Made by a program: the position numbers and the translations under genes
Source of the DNA: Bacteroidia bacterium
GTDB lineage: Bacteria; Bacteroidota; Bacteroidia; UKL13-3
DNA length: 64,000 nucleotides
Assembly: GCA_021740845.1 (NCBI GenBank)
Contig: JAIOYZ010000016.1
Location: 1-64,000 of the forward strand
Direction: 5' to 3'
Shown here: positions 55,924 to 64,000 of the stretch, piece after piece
Layout: each line of letters starts with the position of its first letter
How positions within the stretch are numbered: the first letter of the stretch is position 1
Notes under the pieces: generated by a model
Databases searched by the model: none
Seen by the model: only the letters and a program-made list of their open reading frames with translations
What the model was told of the DNA's origin: nothing

Positions 55924-56339
55924 TAGAGTTCATTGCTTTTGGCTTTTAGCCATTGGCCGTTAGCTTTTTATAAGTTTAGTCTGTGCATTTGTGCATGTTT
56001 TTTGCAGCTGGCAGCTTGCCTCTGGCTTCTGGCTGTGGAGTGGTCTCTGGTCCTTAGTCTTTGGTCTTTGGGGGGAGTTTAATTTGTGCGTCTGATGTTG
56101 TTTTTTGCAGCTGGCAGCTTGCCTCTGGCTTCTGGCTGTGGAGTGGTCTCTGGTCCTTAGTCTTTGGTCTTTGGGGGGAGTTTAATTTGTGTGTCTGATG
56201 TTGTTTTTTGCAGCTGGCAGCTTGCTTCTGGCTTCTGGCAGTGGAGGGGCTTTTGACATTAGTCTTTGGTCTTTGGGGGGAGTGGTTAAATCTGTGTATT
56301 AGTGGCTATTTAAATGAACGTACTTATCACGATGTGTTT
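55924..56339. repeat. Gene-free region filled by 103-bp tandem repeats
   Basis: TTTGCAGCTGGCAGCTTGCCTCTGG begins at 56001, 56104 and 56207, a period of 103 bases. Copies one and two (55998-56100, 56101-56203) are nearly identical; the third is more diverged and fades near 56281. Each contains TCTTTGGTCTTTGGGGGGAG. The plus strand is G/T-rich with very few A, unlike the genome. Nothing codes here. The first 75 bases hold a separate GGCTTTTAGCCATTGGCC element. Confidence 0.88.
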
Positions 56340-57521
56340 TTAGAACAACTCAGCTGGGTTCAATTTAATTAATTCTTGCCAAGTAATTCCTTCGGGTGAA
56401 ATGAGATAGGTTCTATGAGGAGAAAATTTTGAAGTAAATTTATTTAGTCCTTTGGTTTGTGGTTTATTGGTCTTGATTTCCAATGCAATAAATTTTCCTT
56501 TGTAGGTTAGGATATAATCTACCTCATCTGCACCTTCCCTATAATATAAAATTTCAATACCCTCTTCTCTATAGGTTAAGAAATGGCATCCAACTGCAGA
56601 TTCAACAACCCTACCCCAAACTTCTGGATTGGCTTTTGCTTCTTGAAAATTTTGGTGCCGGTAGCAATTCATAAGTGCATTATTGAATACCTGAAATCTC
56701 GGACTAGAACTCTTGGTTCGAGCTTTATCTATGGCAAATTTTGGTAATCCAGTAAGCAATCCTGCTCCATCCAATAACCGCAGATAGTGGGCTAAAGTGG
56801 TGGTGTTTCCAGCATCCTGCAATTGACCCATGAGTTTGGTAAAAGACAAAATTTGTCCCGAATAACTTGAACCCAATTCAAAAAGATTCCTTAGCAATGC
56901 AGGTTTATCAACTCTTGTGAGCATGAGTAAATCTTTGGATATGGCTGTTTCAATTAAAGACTCACGAATATATTGCTTCCATCTATCCTCATCTTTAATG
57001 AGGTATGCGGCACCAGGATAGGCGCCAAACCAGGCATATTCTTCTTCACTAAATCCAAAGGCCTTATTCATTTCAGAAAATCTCCAATGTGGAATATGAA
57101 TCAATTCAAATCTTCCTGCTAAAGATTCGGTTAAACCTTGTTGCAGGAGCAATCGTGACGACCCTAGCAAGATTACATGTAAATTAAGGTTATTGGCTCT
57201 ATCTTCATCCCACAATTGTTTTACCTTTTCGCTCCATTGAAAAACTTTTTGTATTTCGTCAATTGCTAGGATAAAAGTTGTACCCCTTGTTTTTTGAGCA
57301 ATTCTTGCTTCATTCCAAACTACATTCAACCAACCTTGGTCGCCGACTGCAACAACATCTGCGCTAATGTATTTGTTTGGCATTTTGCTCACTTCCAATA
57401 CCTGCCTCACTAAGGTAGTTTTTCCTACCTGTCTTGGTCCGGCAAGCACCTGAATTTGCCTAACAGGCTCAAATAATCTACTTTTAATTGTCTCTAAATA
57501 AGACCTTTGTATTGTATTCAT
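56340..57521 (-). CDS. DUF4143-family ATPase (AAA_14)
   Basis: ATG 57521 (MNTIQRSYLETIKSRL) is preferred to a TTG 24 bases upstream that lies inside a palindrome. Walker A is GPRQVGKTTLV and Walker B is FILAIDEIQK in the AAA_14 domain (about 15-160). The C-terminal DUF4143 domain ends with EVDYILTYKGKFIALEIKTNK, a PD-(D/E)xK-nuclease-like signature. The family is patchy and often horizontally acquired, and its cellular role is unsettled. Two tandem 22-bp palindromes sit directly before the start. The gene is flanked by repeats on one side and a gene remnant on the other. Confidence 0.85.
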   Translation of the reverse strand: MNTIQRSYLETIKSRLFEPVRQIQVLAGPRQVGKTTLVRQVLEVSKMPNKYISADVVAVGDQGWLNVVWNEARIAQKTRGTTFILAIDEIQKVFQWSEKVKQLWDEDRANNLNLHVILLGSSRLLLQQGLTESLAGRFELIHIPHWRFSEMNKAFGFSEEEYAWFGAYPGAAYLIKDEDRWKQYIRESLIETAISKDLLMLTRVDKPALLRNLFELGSSYSGQILSFTKLMGQLQDAGNTTTLAHYLRLLDGAGLLTGLPKFAIDKARTKSSSPRFQVFNNALMNCYRHQNFQEAKANPEVWGRVVESAVGCHFLTYREEGIEILYYREGADEVDYILTYKGKFIALEIKTNKPQTKGLNKFTSKFSPHRTYLISPEGITWQELIKLNPAELF

Positions 57522-57524
57522 GAT

Positions 57525-57568
57525 TTTACTCAATGTATTGAGCAAATTTACTCAATATATTGAGTAAA
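57525..57568. promoter_or_regulatory. Tandem 22-bp palindromes at the DUF4143 gene start
   Basis: TTTACTCAATGTATTGAGCAAA (57525-57546) abuts TTTACTCAATATATTGAGTAAA (57547-57568). The second is a perfect palindrome and the first differs at two positions. They lie 3 bases upstream of the ATG, as a double operator would. Confidence 0.85.
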
Positions 57569-57670
57569 ACAATTTTTGTGAAAAATGAGCTGATTTTCTC
57601 CTAACCATTCCACAAAAAGCAAGGGTAATTATGGGAGTTAATTTGCAATAAAGTAGTTCTTCAGATTTAC

Positions 57671-58060
57671 CTAAAGTTTAAGAATTCTTTTGGTTATGCT
57701 GGTTGAATCCTGACCTAATTTTAGGAAATACAAGCCTGGTTGAAGACCTTGAAGATTGATGGCATTTGGTAATTGAAATGCGGTTTTAGGCCAAATTATT
57801 CTGCCTTGCATATCTATAATTTGCAAATCAGTGGCTTCTAAGTTTTTGGATTCCCAATCTATATTCAGGGTTTCAGTAAATGGATTGGGGTAAACAGAAA
57901 TTTCATTTAAGTTTGGTTCAAACCGATTAATGGAACTAACCAATTGAGATAATGGTCTGAACCAAATGCCCTTGCTGCCACCGATAAACAGAGTGTCTTT
58001 ATTAATGCAAAATTTATTAATATTCATACTAGGCAAATCATCAGAGATAGGGTGGAAATC
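57671..58060 (-). pseudogene. 3' remnant of a T9SS-exported beta-propeller gene
   Basis: The frame reads HPISDDLPSMNINKFCINKDTLFIGGSKGIWFRPLSQL, the last blade of the BNR/sensor-like propeller family, then a complete sorting domain (VYPNPFTETLNIDW...TSITKRILKL). An in-frame TAA near 58072 and the absence of a signal peptide show that the 5' part is gone. It could still be translated from a TTG or ATG but could not be exported. A GGTTTGAACC site and one variant lie inside. Confidence 0.72.
57915..57924 (-). repeat. GGTTTGAACC site
   Basis: Exact copy encoding NRFEP in the propeller remnant. Flanks ATC-site-AAA. A variant GGTCTGAACC lies 38 bases away at 57953-57962. Confidence 0.85.
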
Positions 58061-58256
58061 AGTTTAATCCATTTTAAAAATCAGTTAAGGGAATTAATAA
58101 AAAATTAAGATAATGGACCTGCCTAATTTGATAAAAAATTTTAAACAGAATAATTGCAAAACCCAAAATGTTAGCAAGGTTTTATTCTATCAGAATTGAT
58201 TTTAAATTGCAAAAGTTACCCGACGACTTTAGTAAGTCGTTTTAGTTTTAAGGCAT

Positions 58257-58296
58257 AAAAAAAGTCCAGAATTGATTTTATTCTCTGGACTTTTTT
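58257..58296 (-). terminator. Intrinsic terminator after lspA
   Basis: AAAAAAGTCCAGA and TCTGGACTTTTTT form a 12- to 13-bp stem, 22 bases past the lspA stop. It closes the ileS-dksA-lspA group. Confidence 0.92.
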
Positions 58297-58317
58297 ATTC
58301 AAAAAATATAGTGACAA

Positions 58318-58935
58318 TCACCCTTCAGTTTCCACTTCTGGCGCGATAGTGCTTTCGCTTTCAGCTTTATTTTCTTCTTCAGTTACTGCTTTTTGAAACA
58401 AGAGTATCATTACAAAACCCAAGCTAATGGCGGCATCTGCTATATTGAAAACCGGTCTGAAAAATTCAAAATCTTCACCTGCCCAGAAGGGCCAGTTTTC
58501 TGGAATGGTAGTTTGAATTAGTGGGAAATACAACATATCAACTACTCTTCCATGAAACCATGAATCGTAGCCAAAATAAACACCGTAAAAAACGCTATCA
58601 ATAATGTTTCCTAAGGCTCCCGCAACTATAAATACCCAACCATATACATAAATAGGTTTGGTGTTTTTATCTATTAAGGTCTTAATATAATAGCCTATTA
58701 CTCCCACAAAAATAATACGGAACAAGGTTAAAATTATCTTCCCTGTTTTACCGCCAAACTCAAGGCCAAATGCCATTCCATAGTTTTCTGTAAAATGTAG
58801 TTTGAACCAATCGCCTATTACAGAAATTTCTTCACCAAGATAAAAGTGATTTTTGATGTAGAATTTAAAGACTTGGTCCAAAACCAAAATACTACTTAGG
58901 ATAACAAACGGAATGAAAAATTTCTTAATGTTCAT
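58318..58935 (-). CDS. lspA: Lipoprotein signal peptidase II
   Basis: LspA removes the signal peptide of prolipoproteins in the inner membrane. Four helices are visible, and the catalytic aspartates lie in GALGNIIDSVFYG and FNIADAAISLG. At 205 aa it is longer than the usual 160-170, owing to a periplasmic insertion and an acidic tail (EEENKAESESTIAPEVETEG). It is the third gene in the Bacteroidota order ileS-dksA-lspA. It has several lipoprotein clients in this window. Confidence 0.95.
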   Translation of the reverse strand: MNIKKFFIPFVILSSILVLDQVFKFYIKNHFYLGEEISVIGDWFKLHFTENYGMAFGLEFGGKTGKIILTLFRIIFVGVIGYYIKTLIDKNTKPIYVYGWVFIVAGALGNIIDSVFYGVYFGYDSWFHGRVVDMLYFPLIQTTIPENWPFWAGEDFEFFRPVFNIADAAISLGFVMILLFQKAVTEEENKAESESTIAPEVETEG

Positions 58936-59030
58936 GAATGCAGTTTTCTTAAAGGCAAATGTAAAAAATACTTAAAGGATGCCAAATGTATTTGCTTAAA
59001 TGTAGGAGTTGTTGGATAGGCGGTAAAAAG

Positions 59031-59059
59031 AAAAGCCCCGAGATGGCTCGAGGCTTTTC
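59031..59059 (-). terminator. Intrinsic terminator after the DksA-like gene
   Basis: AAAAGCCCCGAG-ATGG-CTCGAGGCTTTT has one mismatch, 17 bases past the stop. It separates lspA from the two upstream genes, at least partially. Confidence 0.82.
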
Positions 59060-59075
59060 TAATAGTAATATTTAA

Positions 59076-60269
59076 TTATTTGTACTGTTGCAATTTAGCT
59101 TCCATACTCAAAGTGGTATGTGGCACTGCACGTAATCTTTCTTTTGAAATTAATTTACCTGTTACTTTACAAATACCGTAAGTTTTGTTTTCAATACGGA
59201 TCAATGCATTTTCCAAGTTTTCAATAAACTTACGTTGGCGAGCAGCTAACTGACTCAAATATTCTTTTTCTGAAGTAGAAGCGCCGTCGTCTAATTTATT
59301 GTAAGCATTATCTGTATCCGCACCACCGTTGATTCCTGGGTTTTGCATTTGGTTCAACAAATTGTTTAACTCTTCTTTAGCAACAACTAACTTCTTGTTA
59401 ATTATATCCTTGAATTCTAATAATTCAGCATCGCTGTATCTTTTAGTATCCATTGGGAGGTTTGGCATTTCCTCTGGTTTTTCTTCAAAAATTGGAACTT
59501 GACTTACAACTGGTTTTAATGCTTTTGGCTTTTTAGGCGCCACAACAATTGCTTTTGGTTCAACCACAATTGGTTTTTTTGCAGGTGCTTTGCTTTTAGA
59601 TACTGGCTTTGCAGCAGGTTTTACCACTTCAACAACAACTGGTTTTACAATTGCTTTTTTAGCAGCTTTCTTTACTACAACTGGTTTAGCTATAACTTTA
59701 TTTACCTTTTTAGGAGCAACTTTCTTTACTGCAGATTTAGTTGCAGCCTTTTTAGCAACTGGTGCAACTGCCTTTTTAGGTGCAGATTTTACAGCAGGTT
59801 TAGTTGCTTTTTGAATTGGCTTAACTACATTTTTGATTGCTTTAATAGCAGCTTTTTTAGCAACTGGTTTTGCAATAACTTTCTTAGTAGCTGCTTTTTT
59901 AGGTGCTACTTTGGTTGCTTTTTTAGCAATTGGTTTAGCAACAACTTTTTTGCTTATTGCCTTAACTACTTTTTTTGGCGAAACTTTTTTTGTAGCTGCT
60001 TTCTTAACTACAACTTTTTTGGTGGCTACCTTTTTAACTGCTACTTTTTTAGGAGCCACTTTTTTGGTTGCTGTCTTCTTAATTGCAGTTTTCTTTACTA
60101 CAGGCTTAGTTGCTTTCTTAGGAGCTACTTTTTTGGTTGCTGTTTTCTTAACAACTGGCTTGGTAACTTTTTTAGGGGCTGGTTTGCTAACCTTTTTTAC
60201 CACTGCTTTTTTAGGAGCTGTTTTGGTTGCTGCTTTTTTTGCAGTCTTTTTGATAATTTTCTTAGCCAT
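59076..60269 (-). CDS. DksA/TraR-family protein with a long histone-like lysine/alanine arm
   Basis: The first 265 or so residues are low-complexity AAKK/PKK repeats (KKAATKK, VVKK, APKKA) with very high pI, like histone H1 tails. A linker (PIFEEKPEEMPNLP) leads to the DksA coiled coil and C-terminal block GICKVTGKLISKERLRAVPHTTLSMEAKL. Only one of the four zinc cysteines remains; the block is otherwise intact. DksA acts in the secondary channel of RNA polymerase. The arm probably binds DNA or RNA (inference). It starts 7 bases after the ileS stop. Confidence 0.85.
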   Translation of the reverse strand: MAKKIIKKTAKKAATKTAPKKAVVKKVSKPAPKKVTKPVVKKTATKKVAPKKATKPVVKKTAIKKTATKKVAPKKVAVKKVATKKVVVKKAATKKVSPKKVVKAISKKVVAKPIAKKATKVAPKKAATKKVIAKPVAKKAAIKAIKNVVKPIQKATKPAVKSAPKKAVAPVAKKAATKSAVKKVAPKKVNKVIAKPVVVKKAAKKAIVKPVVVEVVKPAAKPVSKSKAPAKKPIVVEPKAIVVAPKKPKALKPVVSQVPIFEEKPEEMPNLPMDTKRYSDAELLEFKDIINKKLVVAKEELNNLLNQMQNPGINGGADTDNAYNKLDDGASTSEKEYLSQLAARQRKFIENLENALIRIENKTYGICKVTGKLISKERLRAVPHTTLSMEAKLQQYK

Positions 60270-60275
60270 GTCTTC

Positions 60276-63200
60276 TTAGTTCAATTTTTCAATTTTAACC
60301 TTTATAGTAATTTCATCCACCAAAATTGCTGTTTCTGCATCCAGAGTGCTCACCAGTTCAATATCGGTTGCCAAAATTTCGCTGCAAATATAGGTTTTGA
60401 ATTGATTTATAGCACGTTTTATATAAGAATCGTCAACAATTTTTACACTTATTTTGTCGATAACGTCTAGGTTTTGCTCTTTTCTTAAGTTTTGAAGCTT
60501 ACTTACCAATTCTCGGGCAATTCCTTCTTCCTTAAGTTCTTCGCTTAAGTTAACATCCAAAGCCACCGTTATCTTGCCTTCGTGAGCTACCTTGTATCCT
60601 GGAATTTCTTTAGAAAGTATTTCCACATCCTCCAATAAAATAGAGATTTCTTGTCCTTCTATTGTAAAAGAAAAGCTTCCGTTTTGTTCTAAAAGACTGA
60701 TTTCATTTTGGTTCAAACCGCTAATTGCTTCTGCAACCAACTTCATTTTACTACCCACTTTTTTGCCCAAAGTCTTGAAATTGGCTTTGATACTTTTATC
60801 TATAGCGTCAATAAACTCTAGTTCTTTTACATTAACCTCAGCCAAGATTAACTCCTTCACGTGGGTGATTTCGTCTTTTATTCTTTGGTCGATTACCGGA
60901 ATCAAAATCTTTTGAAGCGGTTGACGAACCTTTAAGTTTTCCTTTTTGCGAAGCGATAAAACCAAAGAAGAGATTAATTGAGCATATTCCATTTGCTCTT
61001 CCAATTCTTTGTTGATCCAATTTGTTTTAACTTTTGGATAATAGGTTAAATGCACCGATTGGCTGCTTTGTCTTTTACTTACCTCGTTTAAATCGCGGTA
61101 CAATTGCTCCGAGAAAAAGGGAGCGAAAGGACTCATTAATTGAGAAACAGTTTCTAAACAGGTATATAAAGTTTGGTATGCAGAGATTTTATCTTGCGAG
61201 TATTCGCCTTTCCAGAATCTTCTTCTACACAAGCGAACATACCAGTTGCTCAAGTTTTCTCCTACAAAATCTTGTATAGCTCTAGCTGCTGGAGTTGGGT
61301 CGTAATCGTCCATGTGCTTGGCTACTTTTTGAACCAAGGTATTCAATAAACTCAAAACCCAACGGTCTATTTCTGGGCGTTCTTCCAAGGCTATTTCTGG
61401 TTCAGAGTATGAGAACCCATCAATATTGGCGTAAAGCGCAAAGAAATTATAGGTATTATAAAGAGTTCCAAAAAACTTTCTTTGGCATTCCGCAACACCG
61501 TCGATATCAAATTTAAGATTATCCCAAGGATCGCTATTGCTCAATAAATACCAGCGGGTGGCATCTGCACCAAATTGATCAATGGTTTTAAAAGGATCAA
61601 CTACATTGCCCAAACGCTTGCTCATTTTGTTGCCGTTTTTATCTAGCACCAAACCATTTGCAATTACATTTTTGTAGCTAATGCTATCAAACAATAAAAC
61701 AGAAAGTGCGTGTAAGGTAAAGAACCAACCACGGGTTTGATCTACACCTTCGGCAATAAAATCTGCAGGGAAATTGTTTCTAAAAACTTCTTCGTTTTCA
61801 AAAGGCCAATGCCATTGAGCATAAGGCATTGCACCACTATCAAACCAAACGTCTATCAAATCTGGTTCGCGCAACATTTTTTCTCCTGTTGAAGAAACCA
61901 AAATAATATGGTCTACAAAAGGTTTGTGTAAATCTTTTATTTCGAAGCTAGATTCCATAAAACCTGCAGCAACAGATTTAGCAATCTCTTCATTTAATTC
62001 TTGGATCGAACCAATACATTTTTCTTCATCTCCCAATTCTGTTCTCCAAATTGGCAATGGTGTTCCCCAATAGCGAGAGCGAGAAAGGTTCCAATCCACC
62101 AAGTTCTCCAGCCAATTTCCAAATCTTCCTGTTCCAGTATGAGATGGTTTCCAGTTGATGGTTTGGTTTAACTCTACCAACCTGTCTTTTACGGCAGTGG
62201 TTTTTATGAACCAACTTTCTAATGGGTAATAAAGGATTGGTTTATCTGTTCTCCAGCAATGCGGATAAGTATGGTCGTATTTTTCAATCTTAAAAGCCTT
62301 GTTTTCTATTTTAAGTTTCAAGGCAATTAATTCATCTGCGCTTAAATATTTATCCAACTTTGGAATAATTGCCGCCAAGCGTACTTGTTGAATACTTAAT
62401 TCAATGGCTTTTTCTTCTTCTGTTAAATAAGCTTCTTTCACAAAGCGGCCGTCTAATGGAAAAATTGGGTCAAGAACGGTATCTAAGAATTTTCCTCTTT
62501 TATCAACCAGAGTTAAGGAACCCATTCCATTTTGTTTGCCCACTCTAAAATCGTCGGCACCAAAGCTAGGAGCAATGTGCACAATTCCGGTACCGTCAGA
62601 AGTGGTAACAAAATCGCCAGCAATTACCTTAAATGCATCGCCATTATCTGGTTGTACGTAAGGCAATAATTGGTGGTAACGAATTCCTAATAGGTCTTTA
62701 CCTTTAAATTCCTTTAGCACTTGGAAAGGGATTTTCTTATCACCTTCTTTATACTCTTCTAGGTTCAAACCGGAATTGCTTTCTGGAAAATATTTGTTTT
62801 GAAGGTCTTTGGCCAACACCACATTTATAGGCAAATTGGTGTATGGGTTAAAAGTTTTTACCAATACATAATCAATTTTTTCTCCAACTGCAAGTGCTGT
62901 ATTAGAAGGCAAAGTCCAAGGCGTGGTGGTCCAAGCTAAGAAGTGAACTTTTTCATCTGTACCAAAAATGCTTTGGTCGCCACTTACTTCAAATTGGGCA
63001 ACAATGGTATTGTCTTTAACATCTTTATAAGTGCCGGGTTGGTTCAACTCGTGACTACTTAAGCCGGTACCTGCAGCAGGAGAGTAAGGTTGTATGGTAT
63101 GACCTTTATATAAATAACCTTTTTTATAAAGCTCTTTTAATAGGTACCAAAGACTTTCAATATAATTGTTTTCGTAGGTGATATAAGGGTCGCTCAAATC

Positions 63201-63629
63201 TACCCAATAGCCCATTCGGCTGGTTAGTTTGTCCCAGATATCGGTGTATTTCATTACATCCTTGCGGCAAGCTTCGTTGTATTCTGCAACGGTAATTTTC
63301 TTGCCAATATCTTCTTTTGTGATGCCTAAAGTTTTTTCAACTTGCAGTTCTACTGGCAATCCGTGGGTATCCCAACCTGCTTTTCTTTTTACCTGAAAAC
63401 CTTTAAGGGTATTGTATCTGCAAAATATATCTTTTACTGCTCTACCAACCACATGGTGAATACCTGGCATTCCGTTGGCGCTGGGTGGACCTTCATAAAA
63501 CACAAAGGAAGGGGCACCTTCGCGGCTGCTTATGCTGGCTTCAAAAACTTTCTCATTTTCCCAAAAGGTTAAAACTTCCTGTTCAAAAGCTGGGAAGTCT
63601 AACTTTTTATATTCTTTGTACTTACTCAT
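60276..63629 (-). CDS. ileS: Isoleucine--tRNA ligase
   Basis: A class I synthetase of 1,117 aa. The HIGH motif occurs as GMPGIHHVVG after PPSANG, and KMSKR is intact in GNKMSKRLGN. The editing CP1 domain (WTTTPWTLPSNTALAVG) is present. The C-terminal extension is of the long eukaryote-like type found in Bacteroidota, often associated with mupirocin resistance. It has two internal GGTTTGAACC sites and a third 25 bases upstream of its start. Confidence 0.97.
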   Translation of the reverse strand: MSKYKEYKKLDFPAFEQEVLTFWENEKVFEASISSREGAPSFVFYEGPPSANGMPGIHHVVGRAVKDIFCRYNTLKGFQVKRKAGWDTHGLPVELQVEKTLGITKEDIGKKITVAEYNEACRKDVMKYTDIWDKLTSRMGYWVDLSDPYITYENNYIESLWYLLKELYKKGYLYKGHTIQPYSPAAGTGLSSHELNQPGTYKDVKDNTIVAQFEVSGDQSIFGTDEKVHFLAWTTTPWTLPSNTALAVGEKIDYVLVKTFNPYTNLPINVVLAKDLQNKYFPESNSGLNLEEYKEGDKKIPFQVLKEFKGKDLLGIRYHQLLPYVQPDNGDAFKVIAGDFVTTSDGTGIVHIAPSFGADDFRVGKQNGMGSLTLVDKRGKFLDTVLDPIFPLDGRFVKEAYLTEEEKAIELSIQQVRLAAIIPKLDKYLSADELIALKLKIENKAFKIEKYDHTYPHCWRTDKPILYYPLESWFIKTTAVKDRLVELNQTINWKPSHTGTGRFGNWLENLVDWNLSRSRYWGTPLPIWRTELGDEEKCIGSIQELNEEIAKSVAAGFMESSFEIKDLHKPFVDHIILVSSTGEKMLREPDLIDVWFDSGAMPYAQWHWPFENEEVFRNNFPADFIAEGVDQTRGWFFTLHALSVLLFDSISYKNVIANGLVLDKNGNKMSKRLGNVVDPFKTIDQFGADATRWYLLSNSDPWDNLKFDIDGVAECQRKFFGTLYNTYNFFALYANIDGFSYSEPEIALEERPEIDRWVLSLLNTLVQKVAKHMDDYDPTPAARAIQDFVGENLSNWYVRLCRRRFWKGEYSQDKISAYQTLYTCLETVSQLMSPFAPFFSEQLYRDLNEVSKRQSSQSVHLTYYPKVKTNWINKELEEQMEYAQLISSLVLSLRKKENLKVRQPLQKILIPVIDQRIKDEITHVKELILAEVNVKELEFIDAIDKSIKANFKTLGKKVGSKMKLVAEAISGLNQNEISLLEQNGSFSFTIEGQEISILLEDVEILSKEIPGYKVAHEGKITVALDVNLSEELKEEGIARELVSKLQNLRKEQNLDVIDKISVKIVDDSYIKRAINQFKTYICSEILATDIELVSTLDAETAILVDEITIKVKIEKLN
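60710..60719 (-). repeat. GGTTTGAACC site
   Basis: Exact copy encoding SGLNQ in ileS. Flanks AGC-site-AAA. Confidence 0.85.
62762..62771 (-). repeat. GGTTTGAACC site
   Basis: Exact copy encoding SGLNL in ileS. Flanks TCC-site-TAG. Confidence 0.85.
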
Positions 63630-63653
63630 TTCTATGTTTGCTTTTAAAGGTTC

Positions 63654-63663
63654 GGTTTGAACC
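63654..63663 (+). repeat. GGTTTGAACC site (intergenic)
   Basis: Exact copy in the gap before ileS, 25 bases from its ATG. Flanks TTC-site-GAT. Confidence 0.85.
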
Positions 63664-63737
63664 GATTTAAAAAGTGGGCAAAAATAGGAAAAGGCAAGCA
63701 GAATTGAAAGCCTTGAAAATTAGTGGAAGAAGAGAAT

Positions 63738-64000
63738 TTATTCCTCTATATCATCGGGTTCAATTTCAACAAAAGTAGTTCCAAGTTCTTGTTTGGCATT
63801 GATGCTTTTTTCTAGGGATAACAGCATGGAAGGAAGTAAAAGAAGGTTCATAAACATGCCAAAAAACAAGGAAATAGAAGTTAAAATTCCTAAAGCAACG
63901 GTGCCACCAAAATTGGATGCTGAGAAAATGCTAAATCCAGCAAGAAGCGCAATTGCCGTATAAATTATGCTTGGTCCGGCTTCCATTAAACTTTCTGGAA
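63738..64000 (-). CDS. C-terminal end of an MMPL/RND-family exporter (partial)
   Basis: The frame is open to the window edge (PESLMEAGPSIIYTAIALLAGFSIFSASNFGGTVALGILTSISLFFGMFMNLLLLPSML). It matches the last two helices of the MMPL/hydrophobe-exporter RND family, followed by a cytoplasmic acidic tail. Members move hopanoids, lipids or drugs. The track's Met at 63986 is internal. The gene's 5' part lies outside the window. Confidence 0.85.
   Translation of the reverse strand, partial: PESLMEAGPSIIYTAIALLAGFSIFSASNFGGTVALGILTSISLFFGMFMNLLLLPSMLLSLEKSINAKQELGTTFVEIEPDDIEE

Noticed and set aside
59811-60470. ORFs of 219 and 148 aa on the plus strand opposite the DksA-like gene
   Set aside because: They are reverse-strand readings of the lysine/alanine repeat and have the artificial composition (Phe/Cys/Ser or Thr/Ala/Phe) expected from that.
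60276-63629. IleS HIGH motif reading GIHH as a defective synthetase
   Set aside because: This form is usual for the long eukaryote-like IleS type, and KMSKR and the editing domain are intact.

Overview
The window is a 64 kb, AT-rich stretch of a Bacteroidota chromosome, probably a free-living or environmental member of class Bacteroidia; I cannot place it more finely. The evidence is type IX secretion (T9SS) C-terminal sorting domains, a PorV/PorQ-family protein, a SprE/PorW-like lipoprotein, a TonB-dependent receptor with a carboxypeptidase-like N-terminal domain, an atpZ-atpI-B-E-F-H-A-G operon without atpD/atpC, absence of Shine-Dalgarno-like leaders, and several TAnnTTTG-type -7 boxes. 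I saw no tRNA, rRNA, CRISPR array, insertion sequence or prophage. It reads as ordinary core genome with islands of secreted proteins.

Layout. 1-302: C-rich non-coding repeats with two identical 20-bp palindromes. 303-3660: a lipoprotein copper-monooxygenase/cytochrome c protein with a partner redoxin, then a T9SS-exported esterase. 3732-8468 (minus): the rpmF-yceD-plsX-fabH-accB-accC fatty-acid/phospholipid initiation operon. 8593-11515 (minus): pdxA, pepA and a small secreted cysteine protein. 11621-14790 (plus): rsmA, mgtE and a 2-hydroxyacid dehydrogenase. 14866-23692 (plus): TonB receptor, large T9SS cargo and PorV/PorQ-like protein. 23784-29805: greA, HIT protein, ruvC (minus), flippase-like membrane protein, glycosyltransferase, a small unknown protein, recO, a second esterase, a MORN-type lipoprotein. 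29897-39533 (minus): amino-acid permease, methyltransferase, PKD-repeat T9SS cargo, PBP1A and the PorW/SprE-like lipoprotein. 39611-46547 (plus): an M23-N-terminal-like membrane protein, a bactofilin and the ATP synthase operon. 46621-50138: beta-barrel protein, polysaccharide deacetylase, cyclophilin, MBL-fold hydrolase. 50216-58060: a giant multi-domain T9SS cargo, serS, a repeat-filled gap, a DUF4143 ATPase behind tandem palindromes, and a beta-propeller remnant. 58318-64000 (minus): ileS, a DksA-like protein with a histone-like lysine-rich arm, lspA, and the end of an MMPL/RND exporter.

Functional themes are envelope building (fatty-acid initiation, PBP1A, bactofilin, lipoprotein signal peptidase), T9SS export (PorW-like and PorV-like components plus at least four cargo proteins) and energy conversion (F0F1).

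The most striking signal is not a gene. The 10-mer GGTTTGAACC (or its complement GGTTCAAACC) occurs at least 19 times by eye, against well under one expected by composition. It falls in several reading frames and both orientations, usually with flanks close to TTC-site-AA. One inverted pair forms the transcription terminator of the PBP1A gene. This pattern resembles the DNA uptake sequences of Haemophilus and Neisseria, although other roles (chromosome architecture, modification or repair signal) cannot be excluded from one window.
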